Of a stretch of DNA of 64,000 nucleotides, positions 10,392 to 21,748 are shown piece after piece. The position numbers were made by a program, and so were the translations under genes. Every line of letters starts with the position of its first letter. Position 1 is the stretch's first letter. This stretch comes from Fremontodendron californicum (lineage: Eukaryota; Streptophyta; Magnoliopsida; Malvales; Malvaceae). The notes under the pieces are model-generated. The model saw only the letters and a program-made list of their open reading frames with translations. It was not told the origin of the DNA and did not search any database. The stretch lies in assembly GCA_030761205.1 (NCBI GenBank), contig JAULJL010000035.1:13410001-13474000 (forward strand), given 5' to 3'.

Positions 10392-11377
10392 CCAACCTAT
10401 CACTTGCATAGCAAGTTAATATTTTGACTAGAAAATTTTTTCCACTCGTCAAATAGAAGCCCAAATTACCTTAAATGATTTTTTAAAATTATTATCAATA
10501 TAATCTTAAAAAAATATAGTAACATGAAAACAAAATCCTTTATACTTCTAAATTTTTTACCAATTCAATTTATAAATCCTCGTTCGTTTTCTTCTTTCTC
10601 TTACAATGTTTTTTTAACCAATTTTTTATTTTCTACGTAACACATGAATAATTAGTTTTCAATTCTAATAATTAATAATAAATAATTTTTTTCATAATAA
10701 TGAAATATTAAAATCAATTAATAGAGAAAAAGATTTTGAGTCTGATACAAATTTGAACTTATTAGTATTTTTTTATCTTATTTATATATTATAAATATAT
10801 ATATATGTGTATTTGTTGGATATATTGAGTCTACTTGGTATATGTGTTTTTGTTGTATATAATATCCATATTATAGTTATCAAAGTCGGATCAATTATTG
10901 ATTCAATAGTTAGATTAACTGAATCAATTTTTGGATCAAAATAATTATTTTTAAAAAATTAATTATGTGATATATATTAAATTATATTTAAGATAATTTT
11001 ATATGTAAAAATTAAAATTTATAGCATAATATAAGTAAAAAGTTATCATAAAAATATATAAAATAAGTTTAACATACAAAATTAAATTCAAACTTTTAAC
11101 TCAAAGTACTAGATAAAAAACTCAAAAACTTTTCACTTTTTTTTTTTTTACTTTGAATTTGTAAGTTTGCACTTTGTTTGTAACTTATTCTTTAATTCTT
11201 TTAGTTATTAAATTTTTTTAAAAGTATATTATTTTAGTTAAATGACATAACTACTCATATATTTGATTAAAAAAATTGTTATTTTTGCTAATATAAATAT
11301 ATTTTACTTAAGTAGTATTTTAGAGAATCGAGTAAAATAATTAATCAATTTATGTAAAAAAAAAAATAGTGATGGAG
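10392..11377. other. Intergenic AT-rich sequence, no gene seen
   Basis: Only A/T-rich runs and short dinucleotide repeats (TATATATG near 10800). No reading frame or conserved motif recognised. Confidence 0.6.
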
Positions 11378-11740
11378 AAATGTCCGTAACTCCAAAATGA
11401 AATTACGGACTGTTAGGGTAAGGTTTTTCATATTAAATGGAGACAAAAAATAAGAAATATAAATTTTATTGACTAACGGATTACACAGTAGAGAGAAGAC
11501 AACTCAAGATCTATCTTTTACTAAAAATTCAACGCGGAATCGGCAAACAAGATTTCACACCCAAATCCACCCAAACCCAAATCGGCAAACAAGAAGAAGT
11601 CGTACAAACTAGTAGAATTACATCTGATCACGGAAGAATCTCTTAAGAAATCTTATGGGTGGAGATTGAGTACACGCTGAAATAACCTTCTTCCAATTTC
11701 CATCAACGGAATAAAAGCAAAAGAAAACAGGGGTGTCAAC
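11378..11740 (-). pseudogene. Truncated copy of the 3' end of the ankyrin/PGG gene
   Basis: Closely matches 13193-13515, the downstream flank and last coding part of the intact ankyrin gene. It shares GACTAACGGATTACACAGTA, AACGCGGAAT, and the C-terminal coding stretch, here 11618-11740 (about 41 codons). Similarity stops abruptly at GGGTGTCAAC. It is a duplicated fragment with no upstream exon and cannot make a protein. Confidence 0.85.
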
Positions 11741-11781
11741 TCCAATAAAATTGTGGTTCATTTTTTTTTTTTTCCCAAACA

Positions 11782-12160
11782 AATCGAGTACGGATCCTAA
11801 ATCGATCCATCACTCAACGTGCAGACTTATGCTTTAATATACATCATTTAAAATTAAAATTAAAATTAAAATAATTAATAAATTAATTTTTTAAAACTTT
11901 TCTCCCGAGCCGATCGAATACGGGTCCTAAATCAATCCGCGAGTCAACATGCGAACTAACCATTTTAAATACAGTATTTAAAAATAAAATAAAAATTAAT
12001 TAATAAAATAATTTTCTTTTTTTACTTTTTTTTCGTGCAGATTGGGTACGGATCCTAAACCGACCCGCGAGTCAATGTGCGGATTAACACCTTTAAATAC
12101 ATCATTTAAAAATAAAATAAATTACTTTTTTTAATTTTTTTTCAAGCCGATCAATTTTTT
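11782..12160. repeat. Three tandem copies of a roughly 125-bp unit
   Basis: Each copy has a GGATCCTAAA or GGGTCCTAAA core, then ...CGA/CAA-TCC/CCC-GCGAGTCAA and TTTAAATACA-TTTAAAA. Copies begin near 11782, 11905 and 12036, separated by A/T-rich linkers. No gene. Confidence 0.7.
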
Positions 12161-13192
12161 TTTTCACCCACAGAATAGGTGTGACATAATCTAGTGTATA
12201 TAAAAAATAGTAAATTGTTTATAAAATGCTTATATTTACTTTAAATGATAATATGTCAGTTTGTGATATAAATTTCAAATTTAAATAAGATAAATCAAAT
12301 TAAAAAAAAAATCTAATAAATTAATTATTAGTGTATAATTGTGTAATTGATATATCACGTATACTCAAAGAAACATTGCTTAGGAATACAGTTTAAAAAA
12401 TAATTAAAATAAGTAATTTTTTGTTTAAGTTATTACATATATCATAAATACTTTTTTATTTTGAAAAAAAATATTAAGTATATAGTCTTACATAATTTAG
12501 TATATATATTTTAATTCGGATCATTTAGGTTGGGAATTTTTTTATTTGAGTTGTTTTATCATATATTTGGATTTCAAGTAGTTTTAGATCGAGTAATTCT
12601 AAATTCGGGTAACTATATATATTGATCATTTTGAATCGCATAGATTGAATTATTTCGAGAATCGAAAATTTAACATGTTTAGTTATTTTAAAATTTAAAT
12701 TATTACGAATTAAAATTATTTAAATTTTGAAAATTTTAAAATTGATACTTTCCTTTTATCTTATAATATTTCTTACTTATTAATATTATTTATATCAATC
12801 TCACTTTTGCAGAAATATTATATTAAATTATTCTTAAAATATTAATCTTATGGAGTTAAAAATATCATATTAATTAGATAAATTTTCATATATTTATTAA
12901 AATTAAAACCTTAAAATGTCAATAATATTAAATAATAAATGATCATTATGTTAAAAAATATTTTATTTTTCACAATAATAAAATATATTAACAAATGCAT
13001 AAATTTTAATTTTAATTAATGAAAATATATATCTTATTAGTAATTTTTTTAGGTGTTTCTGTATTCACATTAATATAATTTGGCTTTGAAAACCAAAAAA
13101 AAAAAAAAAAATCATAATTTAATTTAAAAATGGTTGGTCAAAAAGGGTTAACGAAGTTAATCGGTTATAAATTTAAAAGTGTATGGTGAAGA
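12161..13192. other. Intergenic AT-rich sequence, no gene seen
   Basis: Strongly A/T-rich. At 12590-12660 there is a decayed stretch rich in TCGAGTAATT/CGGGTAACT phrases, related in style to 25450-25680. No coding signal. Confidence 0.55.
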
Positions 13193-13386
13193 AGTGTCCG
13201 TGATTGCTTTTGAGAATCACGGACGGTGATCAAAGGGTTTTCGATATTAAATGGAGAAAAAAAAAATAAGAAATATAATTTTTATTGACTAACGGATTAC
13301 ACAGTAGAGAGAAGACAACTATCTTTTACTAGAAATTCAACGCGGAATTGGCAAACAAGAAGAAGTGGTACAAACAAGTAGAATTA

Positions 13387-14902
13387 TTACATCTGATCAC
13401 GGAAGAATCTCTTAAAAAATCTTATGGGTGGAGGATTAAATACACGCTGAAATAACCTTTTTCCAATTTCCATAAACGGAATAAAAGCAAAAGAAAACAG
13501 GGGTGTCAAATTTTGAATTCTAAATGCTTCTCCCATTTTCTTAAACGACATAGACTTAGCATTTGGTACTGCTATCACCTGCTGGGCAAGCAAGAGGCAC
13601 CCTATTAATAATGACAGAAGTATTTCAAAGAGCAGCGCCACAACATTACTAGCAGAAACAACTTGGAGGAGGCCGACTGTAAGAATGGATGTTAAAACAA
13701 ACACTTCCATGTTTAGTAAATAGAAGGTGGAAAGAAAGAAAGAATTCATGACTGATTGCCCCACATGGGTTTCGGCCGAATAAGAACTCTGCCAAACACC
13801 ATCAGGCGGGCTGAGCATGGCTTGATAAGTGGCTGTGAGTATCAAAGCTAACACTACTAGCAATGCATTGATCTTGTCAGCTGACATGTTCACGATTCTA
13901 CCAATCAGAAGTATTACTATTTGCTCTTTATTTGTGATCTTATATCTTAACCTCTTGTGTAAAGGTTCAACTCTAGCTGGGAAAGGGCTAACATAACTCG
14001 GACTTCGCCGCATCCCTTTGAGATTCCAAGACTTCCGGTCTCTGGCATTTCGTATAATGTTCAAACAGATATCTCTGTTGGGAGTTTCTCCACTTTGCGT
14101 CTCCAGCAGTTCCAAAGCCGTTAAACCTTCCTTGTTAATCTCCTTCTTACTCACCTTACATTCTAATAATAGCTTGATCATCTTCAAACAGAAACACCAA
14201 TCAAAGTCACAACAATTAACGTATAAAATGTAAATTATAATCCAAAAGAAATACTATATTCTTACGCAAATGAAAGATATTTGCATATATGTGTACCTGG
14301 GGTTGTGTCTTGGAAGCAGCTATGTGTAACACAGTGTTGCCATTTCTATCCTTAGATTTAAGGAGGTGTCTCTTTGAAACTTTGCAGTAAAGATGGGTCC
14401 TCCGCAGATAAAGTGCAAGGACTTCAAGAGCTTCCAATCTATCATTTTGAGCTGCAACATGTAAAGCAGTCTCGTCCCGAATTGTAACATCTTCCACACA
14501 TGCAGGACAATCCTTGAGAAAATGAGCCAAAACATCAAGGTTCCCTTTTACAGCTGCATAATGTAAAGCAGTGTAGCCTTCCCTCCCTTTAACGCGAACA
14601 AGATCTTTATCAACAGTTAGAAGAGCAAGCACCAGCTCAGTGTGCTCATTTAGCACGGCAAGGTGCATGGGGCTATACACATCTTGGTTCAGCTTCCTCC
14701 CCCATGATGGCTTTAAGTACATCAGAGCCATTGCAAAATCAACATGGCCTTTAATTGCAGTTATGTGTAGTGGAGTCTGATCAATAAGCTGATCATCAGC
14801 CTCATCATCATCAAAGCACCTCCGAACATCTACTTCTTCCCGAATACAGTTGTACAATTCATTGGTATCTCCTACTAGAGCAGCCTGACTCAACCTGTCC
14901 AT
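13387..14902 (-). CDS. Ankyrin-repeat, PGG-domain membrane protein (two exons)
   Basis: Exon 1 is 14902-14297, the intron 14296-14182 (GT...AG, 115 bp), and exon 2 14181-13387 with stop TAA; about 466 residues. The start MDRLSQAALVGD is typical of plant ANK-PGG proteins. Ankyrin repeats are visible as TPLHITAIKGH, SPMHLAVLNEH, TALHYAAVKGN, TALHVAAQND, TVLHIAASK and a last partial TALELLE. After a basic linker comes the PGG domain (INALLVVLALILTATYQAML) with SPPDGVW where the family usually has PPGG. Four hydrophobic segments suggest a multi-pass membrane C-terminus. Family members include ACD6- and BDA1-like proteins linked to plant immunity; the specific role here is unknown. Its 3' half exists twice more in the window as broken copies. 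No internal stop or shift, so I treat it as the one intact host gene. Confidence 0.9.
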
Positions 14903-14972
14903 AGCAAGAGGGACTAATTACTCACTGAGATCAATGATTCCAAAGGGCAGATGAATGAGCAAGCTTTTTACC

Positions 14973-14980
14973 TATATATA
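14973..14980 (-). promoter_or_regulatory. Candidate TATA box of the ankyrin/PGG gene
   Basis: TATATATA on the minus strand, about 70-75 bp upstream of the ATG at 14902, in a context (TTTATATATAGG) usual for plant core promoters. Confidence 0.45.
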
Positions 14981-15148
14981 AACTAAGCTATAAGATTTGC
15001 ATCTCTTCAGTCCTTCAACCAAAACTTTTCAAGCAGGAAGCTTCGGAGCAACTGAGCTCTATTAATCCACTTGCAAAGATTCCAACTTTGTTTATCATTG
15101 TCAATTATTAATTTGAACCTTTGACCTTGCTAATAATTATTACTCTCA

Positions 15149-15228
15149 TCCCATTGCTTGTTGCATTTTGATTTTTTATCCAACTAAAAGGACATGGCGA
15201 TTTTGGTTACGACAGGATTATATAATAC
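15149..15228. repeat. 80-bp direct repeat, left copy (partner 16358-16437)
   Basis: TCCCATTGCTTGTTGCATTT... through GACAGGATTATATAATAC recurs at 16358-16437 with about ten differences. The two copies bracket a fold-back element and a Copia LTR. Too long for a target-site duplication, so probably an older tandem duplication later filled by insertions. Confidence 0.7.
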
Positions 15229-15406
15229 GAACAGGATACAAAAATAAATTAAAATACAACATAAAATAAGATACGATACAAAAAATAACACGAATACGAC
15301 ATAAATATACGAACATATCAAAATTTATATAACACGAATTATTAATACATCAAAATTTATATAAATATATAATATCTTAAACACGATTATAAGACATAAA
15401 AATAAC
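15229..15406. repeat. Dispersed repeat shared with 24505-24695
   Basis: ATTTATATAACACGAATTAT and neighbouring phrases (AAATATATAATATCTTAAAC, ACACGATTATAA) recur in the same order near 24505-24695. Nature unknown; A/T-rich, non-coding. Confidence 0.65.
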
Positions 15407-15967
15407 GGCTAAAATACTTAAAGTCTTTCTACTATAGTTAAAAGTGTATTTTAGTCTCTGTACTATAAAAATGAGTAATTTAATCCTTGTACGTTTGAAA
15501 TTTGTGCAAAGAAGTAAAATTGGTAACAGTGTTAATGGGAAACCGTCTAAATGCTGACATAGACATGTGAAACTGATAGAAAAGATGACTTCGAAAAAAA
15601 ATGATGACGTGTCAAATTTTTTTACTCAAGTGAAATTTAGAAAAACATATATTTTTTTTTTACCCAAATCCCTCCCTTATTTGTAAAAACATGTTATCAT
15701 TTTTTCGAAGTCATCTATTCTGTCAGTTTCTAAATTTCACCTGAGCAAAAAAATTTAACACGTCATCATTTTTTTTTTCCAAGTCATCTATTCTATCAAT
15801 TTCACATGTCCATGTCAGCATTCAAACGATTTTCTATTAACACTGTTACCAATTTTACTTCTTTGCACCAATTTCAAACGTACAAGAATTAAATTACTCA
15901 CTTCAATAGTATAGGAACTAAAATGCACTTTTGATTATAGTACAAAAACTTCCTAGATACTTTAACC
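15407..15967. mobile_element. Long fold-back element (561 bp)
   Basis: Terminal arms of about 200 bp are imperfect reverse complements. GGCTAAAATACTT at the left end pairs with the right end ...GATACTTTAACC. Inner pairs include AAAAGTGTATTTTAGT, TAACAGTGTTAAT, GACATAGACATGTGAAA and GATGACTTCGAAAAAA. No open frame. Fits a non-autonomous DNA transposon that transcribes as a hairpin. Confidence 0.8.
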
Positions 15968-16050
15968 AAAATCTGACGTGGCATAACACGTAACAGAAAA
16001 CGTGGCGAAACATGCAGCAGGAGAACAGATGCAGAAGATCATAACAAACC

Positions 16051-16355
16051 TTAGCTCCGATACCATGTTAGAAGAAAAGAATAAGAGAGAAAGAAAGATT
16101 ACAAAAACACAAAGAAATACGTGAATCGGCTATGGTGGTCTACATCCACGGAAAAAGACCAAAAGGGCTACATTACTGATATTATTAATTGTTTTAGTCT
16201 GTACAAGAGTGCCCTATTTATATAGAATGTTCTCACTAATTTAGGAAAGAACTAAACAAGAATATCGTATCGTAATCGTATCGTAATCTTTATGATATCG
16301 TATCGTAATCATATCGTAATCCCTAATATATCTAAGTACATTCATTACTTTAACA
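16051..16355 (-). mobile_element. Copia-type LTR (290 bp) with primer-binding site, element truncated
   Basis: On the minus strand an LTR runs TGTTAAAGTAATG...TTCTAACA (16355-16066), followed directly by TGGTATCGGAGCTAA (16065-16051), the classic initiator-methionine primer-binding site of plant Copia elements. Only about 50-100 bp of internal sequence remains; no gag or pol and no second LTR. The LTR contains repeated ATCGTATCGTAATC phrases. Confidence 0.8.
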
Positions 16356-16429
16356 GATCCCATTACTTGTTGCATTTTGACTTTTTATCCAATTAAAAAG
16401 ACAAGACGACTTTAAATACGACAGGATTA

Positions 16430-16740
16430 TATAATACTGTTGACTAAGTGATTGCCTATGCTGCCAAGCTTATGTGCTTAATCTTAGTCTTGCTTTTTGT
16501 TAAGTTGAAATGACAGCTTATATAATATTGTTGACTAAGTGGCTGCCTATGTTGCCAAGCTTATGTGCTTAGTCTTAGTCTATGCTGTCAAACTTATGTG
16601 CTTACTCTTAGTCTTGCTTTTTGTTATTTTGCTAGAAATGACTTATGTTGAAATGACAGCTTATATAATACTGTTGACTAAGTGGCTGTCTACGCTGCCA
16701 AACTTATATGCTTAGTCTTAATCTTAGCCTTGCTTTTGGG
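16430..16740. repeat. Three imperfect tandem copies, TGTTGACTAAGTGNCTGYCTA unit
   Basis: Units carry TGTTGACTAAGTG, CTATGCTGCCAAGCTTATGT and CTTAGTCTTGCTTTTTGTTA, near 16438, 16530 and 16670. A further partial piece (TTGTTATTTTGCTAGAGGTG and ACTTATGTTGAAATGACA) lies at 24178-24217, suggesting that intervening DNA split the array. Confidence 0.7.
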
Positions 16741-16829
16741 TTCTAACATGAGCTCTTTAAAATAGGTTTTTGTTAGGCTTCAAAATTAGAAAATTTGAAT
16801 AGCAGATTATCAGGTTACTAATTTTTGCA

Positions 16830-17573
16830 TATAAATATGATCAAAATTACATATAAACATGACAATTTATATATAAACATAATAAATTACATATAAACAT
16901 GACAAATTACATATAAAAATGACAAATTACATATGACAAATTACATATAAAATGACAAATTACATATGACAAATTACATATAAACATGACAAATTACATA
17001 TAAATATGACAAATTGCATATAAACATGATAAATGACAAATTACATATAAATATAACAAATTACATATAAACATGACAATTAACATATAAACATGAGAAA
17101 TTACATGTAAACATGATAAAATTACATATAAAGATGACAAATTACATATAAACATGACAAATTACATATAAATATGACAAAATGATAAATTACATATAAA
17201 CATGATAAATTACATATAAACATGACAAATTACATATAAACATAACAAATTACATATAAACATGACAAAATGACAAATTACATATAAACATGACAAAATG
17301 ACAAATTATATATAAACATGACAAATTACATATAAACATAACAAATTACATATAAACATGACAAAATGACAAATTACATATAAACATGACAAATTACATA
17401 TAAACATAACAAATTACATATAAACATGACAAACATGAAAAATTACATATAAACATCACAAATTACATATAAACATGACAAATGACAAATTACATATAAA
17501 CATGACAAATGACAAATTATATATAAACATGATAAATTACATATAAACATGACAAATTAAATATAAACATGAC
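16830..17573. repeat. 20-bp minisatellite (about 35 copies)
   Basis: The unit is close to ATATAAACATGACAAATTAC, repeated head to tail with substitutions and short inserted CAAATG pieces. Spacing is irregular and there are no unique spacers, so it is not a CRISPR array. Confidence 0.9.
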
Positions 17574-18862
17574 ATTAAATTATTTTATTTTATTTTTAAA
17601 ATTATAATTTTTCATCAACCTTAAAAAATAAAATATTATATTAATCTAGTTTTAAATGTTAATGCAAATTTTGATTATTTATGTAATATGTAACTTTATG
17701 CTCAATATATAATTTTTTATAAATAAATAAGTTTTTATAATATAAATATTTTATATTATAAATAGTAATAGATTTATTCTATTCTTATTTAGGAATTTTT
17801 ATTATAAATATTGATAAAATTTATCATTGAAATTTTTAATATCATGATAGATTTTTTTATAGAAAAAAAAAATTATTAGAACATTTAAGATAATGCTTTT
17901 AACAATCAAATTATGTGTAGACTCTTAATTAAACTTTTATCAAACAATAATTGCAAAATTAGGATTTCCTAAGTAACTAAATCTCATGTGATTATATATA
18001 TTACGACAACTTTTTAATCTATTCATCGCATAAAGTGTGAAAAATGTTTGGGGAGTTCTGATTATTTAAGAATAGATAAATGTTCATGCTTTTTTTTTTT
18101 TTCGTTTGGTTTGTTAAACATAAATTATTTAATAAATATAAGATAATTAACGTGTAATATCACGTGCAATGCATGTGCCACAATGACAAGTATATATAAA
18201 AGCACGAATATAGAGAATCTTTTGAATTGACGAAAATAGACATATATGTTAAATATATTTCTAAATTTCCATTTTAAATAAATACTAATAATATTTATCT
18301 AATTTATAAATAAAAATCTACTTTCATTAAATAAATATATTTGATGAATAAAAATGAGTTAAAATTTACATTACATTTTTTTTTTTTGAGTTTTAATTTT
18401 AAATTAATACTAAAAGTAATAAATTTATGTTAATTAACATATAATATATTAATATACATGAAAAAAGTTACATGTTAATATGCACTTTATTAATTTAATA
18501 TTTATTTTTAAACTGTTAATTTTATATTAACATTAAATTTTTTTTACTCTTCTAATATATTTACAACTTTGACTTAAATTTGTTTACTCTTCTAATATAT
18601 TTACAACTTTTTTTTGAAAATTACTAAAATATATTACATAAATTACGGTGATAATTTTGTTCTTTAACCTTTTTTAAAAATAATCAATTTTTTTTTTTTT
18701 ATAATTTTAAAAATTAATTGCATAAATAAAATAGTTTTCTGATTGAACCTTAATTTAATGAAAATATGTTAAAATTAATCATTACAGTATATGATAAATT
18801 ATGCATTGAACTATTTAACTCATTTAAATAATTAAACACATCTCATGAAAGATCTCATTTAT
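17574..18862. other. Intergenic AT-rich sequence, no gene seen
   Basis: More than 80 percent A/T by eye. A short duplication (TTTACTCTTCTAATATATTT) occurs at 18541-18610. No coding signal. Confidence 0.6.
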
Positions 18863-18956
18863 CCTTCAAACTGCATGCAGAATTAGTATAAAGTCTACCA
18901 ATCAAAGATCTTTCAAACTGCATGCTGAATTAGTATAAAGTCTATCAATCAAAGAA
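18863..18956. repeat. 47-bp tandem duplication
   Basis: CTTCAAACTGCATGCAGAAT through AGTCTACCAATCAAAGA occurs twice, back to back, with two differences. Confidence 0.85.
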
Positions 18957-19467
18957 TAAGGTTCAAATTTCTTTTTGTGTAATCGTATCGTATCCAAAAT
19001 TACCGGTTCTATAAACATGGTGGTTCTTTTTGTGTCTCCACCTTTGCTTTTTTTCATAAAACAGAACACAACTTGACCAATCTTATCGTATCCAAAAAAA
19101 GTTGTATGAAGATGGGTGTAATTTATGATACACAACTTGGCCAATCTTATATATATTCATTCATAAAAAAAAACCATCAAATCTGCAAGAACAATAGTAT
19201 ATATATGATTTGCAGTTCAAGCCAGATTAGCATTGGCAAAGGACATCCACCCACAATAGTATATAATTAGCACAAGCAAACTTTGTTGAGCCAAAACCAT
19301 CCTGTTTCATATCTCTCCAGCTTTACAATTTATGGTTTAAAAGTAATTACAATCCTTTAATTTTATCACTACTTCCTCATAATCATAACTACCACCAAAA
19401 TCAGCACCACCAGCAGTATAACCACCAAAAGCTCCATAAAACTATACAGAAAAAAAGAATACAAAAA

Positions 19468-19733
19468 TTAAATTCTGGATTCTTCAATAGAGGCCTCACT
19501 AGAGAGTTGGATAAAGTCTAGTAGCTGCTCATATTTTGATAATTGCAATTCTTCCCTAGATTCATCAGCTCTTTCACTTCCAGTCAAGGCATATGGTAGT
19601 GTAATCCATTTGGGGAGGATGTGATCTTTACAATCCCTCCATACCTCCAAACCCCAACTCCACCAACTTTCTTCCACTCATGATATCCTTTCAGACAGAG
19701 AATGCTATCTATCATTTTATTTATTGAGCCTTC
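19468..19733 (-). pseudogene. Kinesin-14 calponin-homology domain exon, frameshifted fragment
   Basis: After a good acceptor (TGTGCAG ending at 19734) the minus strand reads NKMIDSILCLKGYHEWKKVG and GVGVWRYGGIVKITSSP, the end of the CH domain of plant KIN-14 motors. A frameshift near 19600 moves to SERADESREELQLSKYEQLL and FIQLSSEAS, the conserved stretch after that domain. No motor domain or other kinesin exon is nearby. First piece of the exon mosaic at 19.4-23.9 kb. Non-functional. Confidence 0.8.
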
Positions 19734-20305
19734 CTGCACATTAAGCTTTTTTCTATTTTTCAGATCCATAAAAAAACAAGCTAGCAAGATACAGAAATCA
19801 TAAGATGGCAAAACACAAGGAGAATTCAATAAGTGGAGAAATATCAGCATTTCAAAGTACCTTTTATGCATAAAATTTGATTACCTAGGACATTGGTTTG
19901 AAGTATGCCATAATAATATTTTACATGGACCCTTCAAAAGGTATAAAAATCTTATGTTATTTATATTCATAAATTGCCTGCAAAATTTATCATTTAACTA
20001 GCATTTAATGCCCCATTGCTACCATAATTTAGCAAAAGTTTTGAAAATTGAGTTTATAGCTGGGGAAGATCAGTCTTCTAATGGTTAGAACAAACATAAA
20101 AGGAGGGTGGACAGAAACTATAAATTTTAGAGTGTAAATGTGAATTACAGGTAAAACATTTAAAAAATCACCAAATTCACAAAGTTATGAACAGAGGTAT
20201 CCATTTCCAACACACGATTTGAGAATCACCAAATTCACAATTAAACAAAGTAAAAAAAAAAAAAAACCAAAAATTTAATAAAACCAAGATTAAGACTTCA
20301 CATAC
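19734..20305. other. Between captured exons, no gene seen
   Basis: Intron-like A/T-rich sequence and poly(A) tracts. The hydrophobic frame upstream of the kinesin exon (to 19871) is a read-through of intron sequence. Confidence 0.5.
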
Positions 20306-20536
20306 TCGCTAGTGATGAAGCTGATGAACTCAGAAACACATTCTTGAGCATTATCTTTAGCATCCTTAGCAATTTTCCCATTAGAAGGCGAAGTTTTCTT
20401 CATGATTCTACTTATATTAGCAATTGGAAGGTACGGTCTTGTTCCTTTATTTATTGAGTGAGGACTGCTTTACTCTCCTCCACTCTCATGACTCCCTCCT
20501 GTCGGACTCATTGCCCCACTGCCATACCATCTACCA
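20306..20536 (-). pseudogene. NF-YB transcription-factor 5' exon fragment
   Basis: The minus strand reads an N-terminal SHESGGE stretch, then YLPIANISRIMKKTSPSNGK and IAKDAKDNAQECVSEFISFI, ending ITSE at a splice donor (GA|GTATGT, 20305). This is the start of the histone-fold of NF-YB, the CCAAT-binding subunit that pairs with NF-YC. A frameshift near the ATG at 20536 and an in-frame stop before the histone fold break it. The rest of the histone fold (DKCQREKRKTINGDD region) is missing. Same strand as its neighbours in the mosaic. Confidence 0.85.
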
Positions 20537-21558
20537 TGTCCCCAAAAAAATTAGATCACAAATAAAAACAACACCGAAAGAACAACAAAAACAAAAACCC
20601 ATTAATATTTTATCAATATTTTAACAAATAAAGAGATACTCAGATGTATATTTGCATAAATAAACATATCCAAATGCAGGCATCCATACATACATACAAA
20701 TAAAGAGATACCTAGATGTATATATGCATAAATAAACATACCCAGTTTATTTATTTTTTCGTTTCAACGGTTCAGATGATTTTATTTTAATCTAACAATC
20801 ACAATACATTGAAGCTTATGGGAAGCTTATTTTTAAGCGCTTTCCTTAGAATTTTTTGGTCTAAGACGTTTTTGTTATCTAACGCTAAGGCGCAAGGCGT
20901 AGACGCGCCTAGGCGCACGCCTTGACAACACTTAGAATACCATATTCTATGCCATTGTATATATACTTTCACAATTATCAATATGACCTTCCTAAAGCAT
21001 TGGATCAAACTCTATTTCATTTGTTTGCATCTGAAGATATATTACTAAGTCTAATGCACCTATGAAAGAGTATCTTTACTGCATGCTGAAGGAAGAATAA
21101 ATTATGACCTCATAAGATATAAAAAGATGAATATAGCTTCAATCCACAAAAAAAAAAAAAAATCAAATTCAGGGTCAAACAAGAAAGATAAATAAATAAA
21201 ATGTGCAAATATGCGTTAACTCAACATCTGCAACACACCATTTCTAATTTTTAATTAAATAGTAAATAAAACAAAATCATTATAATAATAATAATAACAA
21301 TAACAACAAAAATGGCTAAGAACATTGATAAAAGGACAGATGATAGAAAGACAGATGATAAAATGGCAAGAAATAATATTACCTTCAAATCACTATAGGC
21401 ATAACATCAGAGAGTCATATATATATATAATTCATCATTTTTCTTAAAGCACTCAATAGCGCAATTAATTAATTTTTTGAATAATTCATTGATACAAAGG
21501 GTTCATTTTCATTAAAAAGAATGCATCGAAAAGAGAATAAAAAAGAAATCAAGCAGGG
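20537..21558. other. Between captured exons, no gene seen
   Basis: Includes a small GC-rich palindromic motif (GCGCCTAGGCGC, about 20906-20917) of the kind seen in plant MITE-like repeats, and two similar phrases AGATGTATAT.TGCATAAATAAACATA at 20642 and 20713. Confidence 0.5.
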
Positions 21559-21648
21559 TTACAGATTAGTAATTACATCTGAGTGAGTTAACTTTTCATT
21601 TGCCAATTTTCCTTGCCTCAAAGCTTCATCTGGTCCCGAAAGGCCAAA
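21559..21648 (-). pseudogene. Exon-like fragment, family not recognised
   Basis: After a TAG acceptor at 21649 the minus strand encodes FGLSGPDEALRQGKLANEKL and then THSDVITNL before a stop. The amino-acid composition and acceptor look exonic and it lies on the same strand as the neighbouring captured exons, but I do not recognise the family. A donor GATGTAATT near 21577 could end it earlier. Confidence 0.35.
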
Positions 21649-21707
21649 CTACTCATAACAAGAACATAAAAAGTTTATTAAAAAAAAGATAATATATATA
21701 TATATAG

Positions 21708-21748
<41 letters not shown>

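Noticed and set aside
16830..17573. Regular repeats resembling a CRISPR array
   Set aside because: Units are head to tail without unique spacers, irregular in length, in a plant nuclear context; it is a minisatellite.
19373..19432. Gly-rich minus-strand peptide AFGGYTAGGADFGGSYDYEE
   Set aside because: Could be another captured exon end, but it is too short, with no clear splice site or family match.
20799..21008. 69-codon minus-strand frame
   Set aside because: Spans a GC-rich palindromic repeat motif; no protein similarity recognised.
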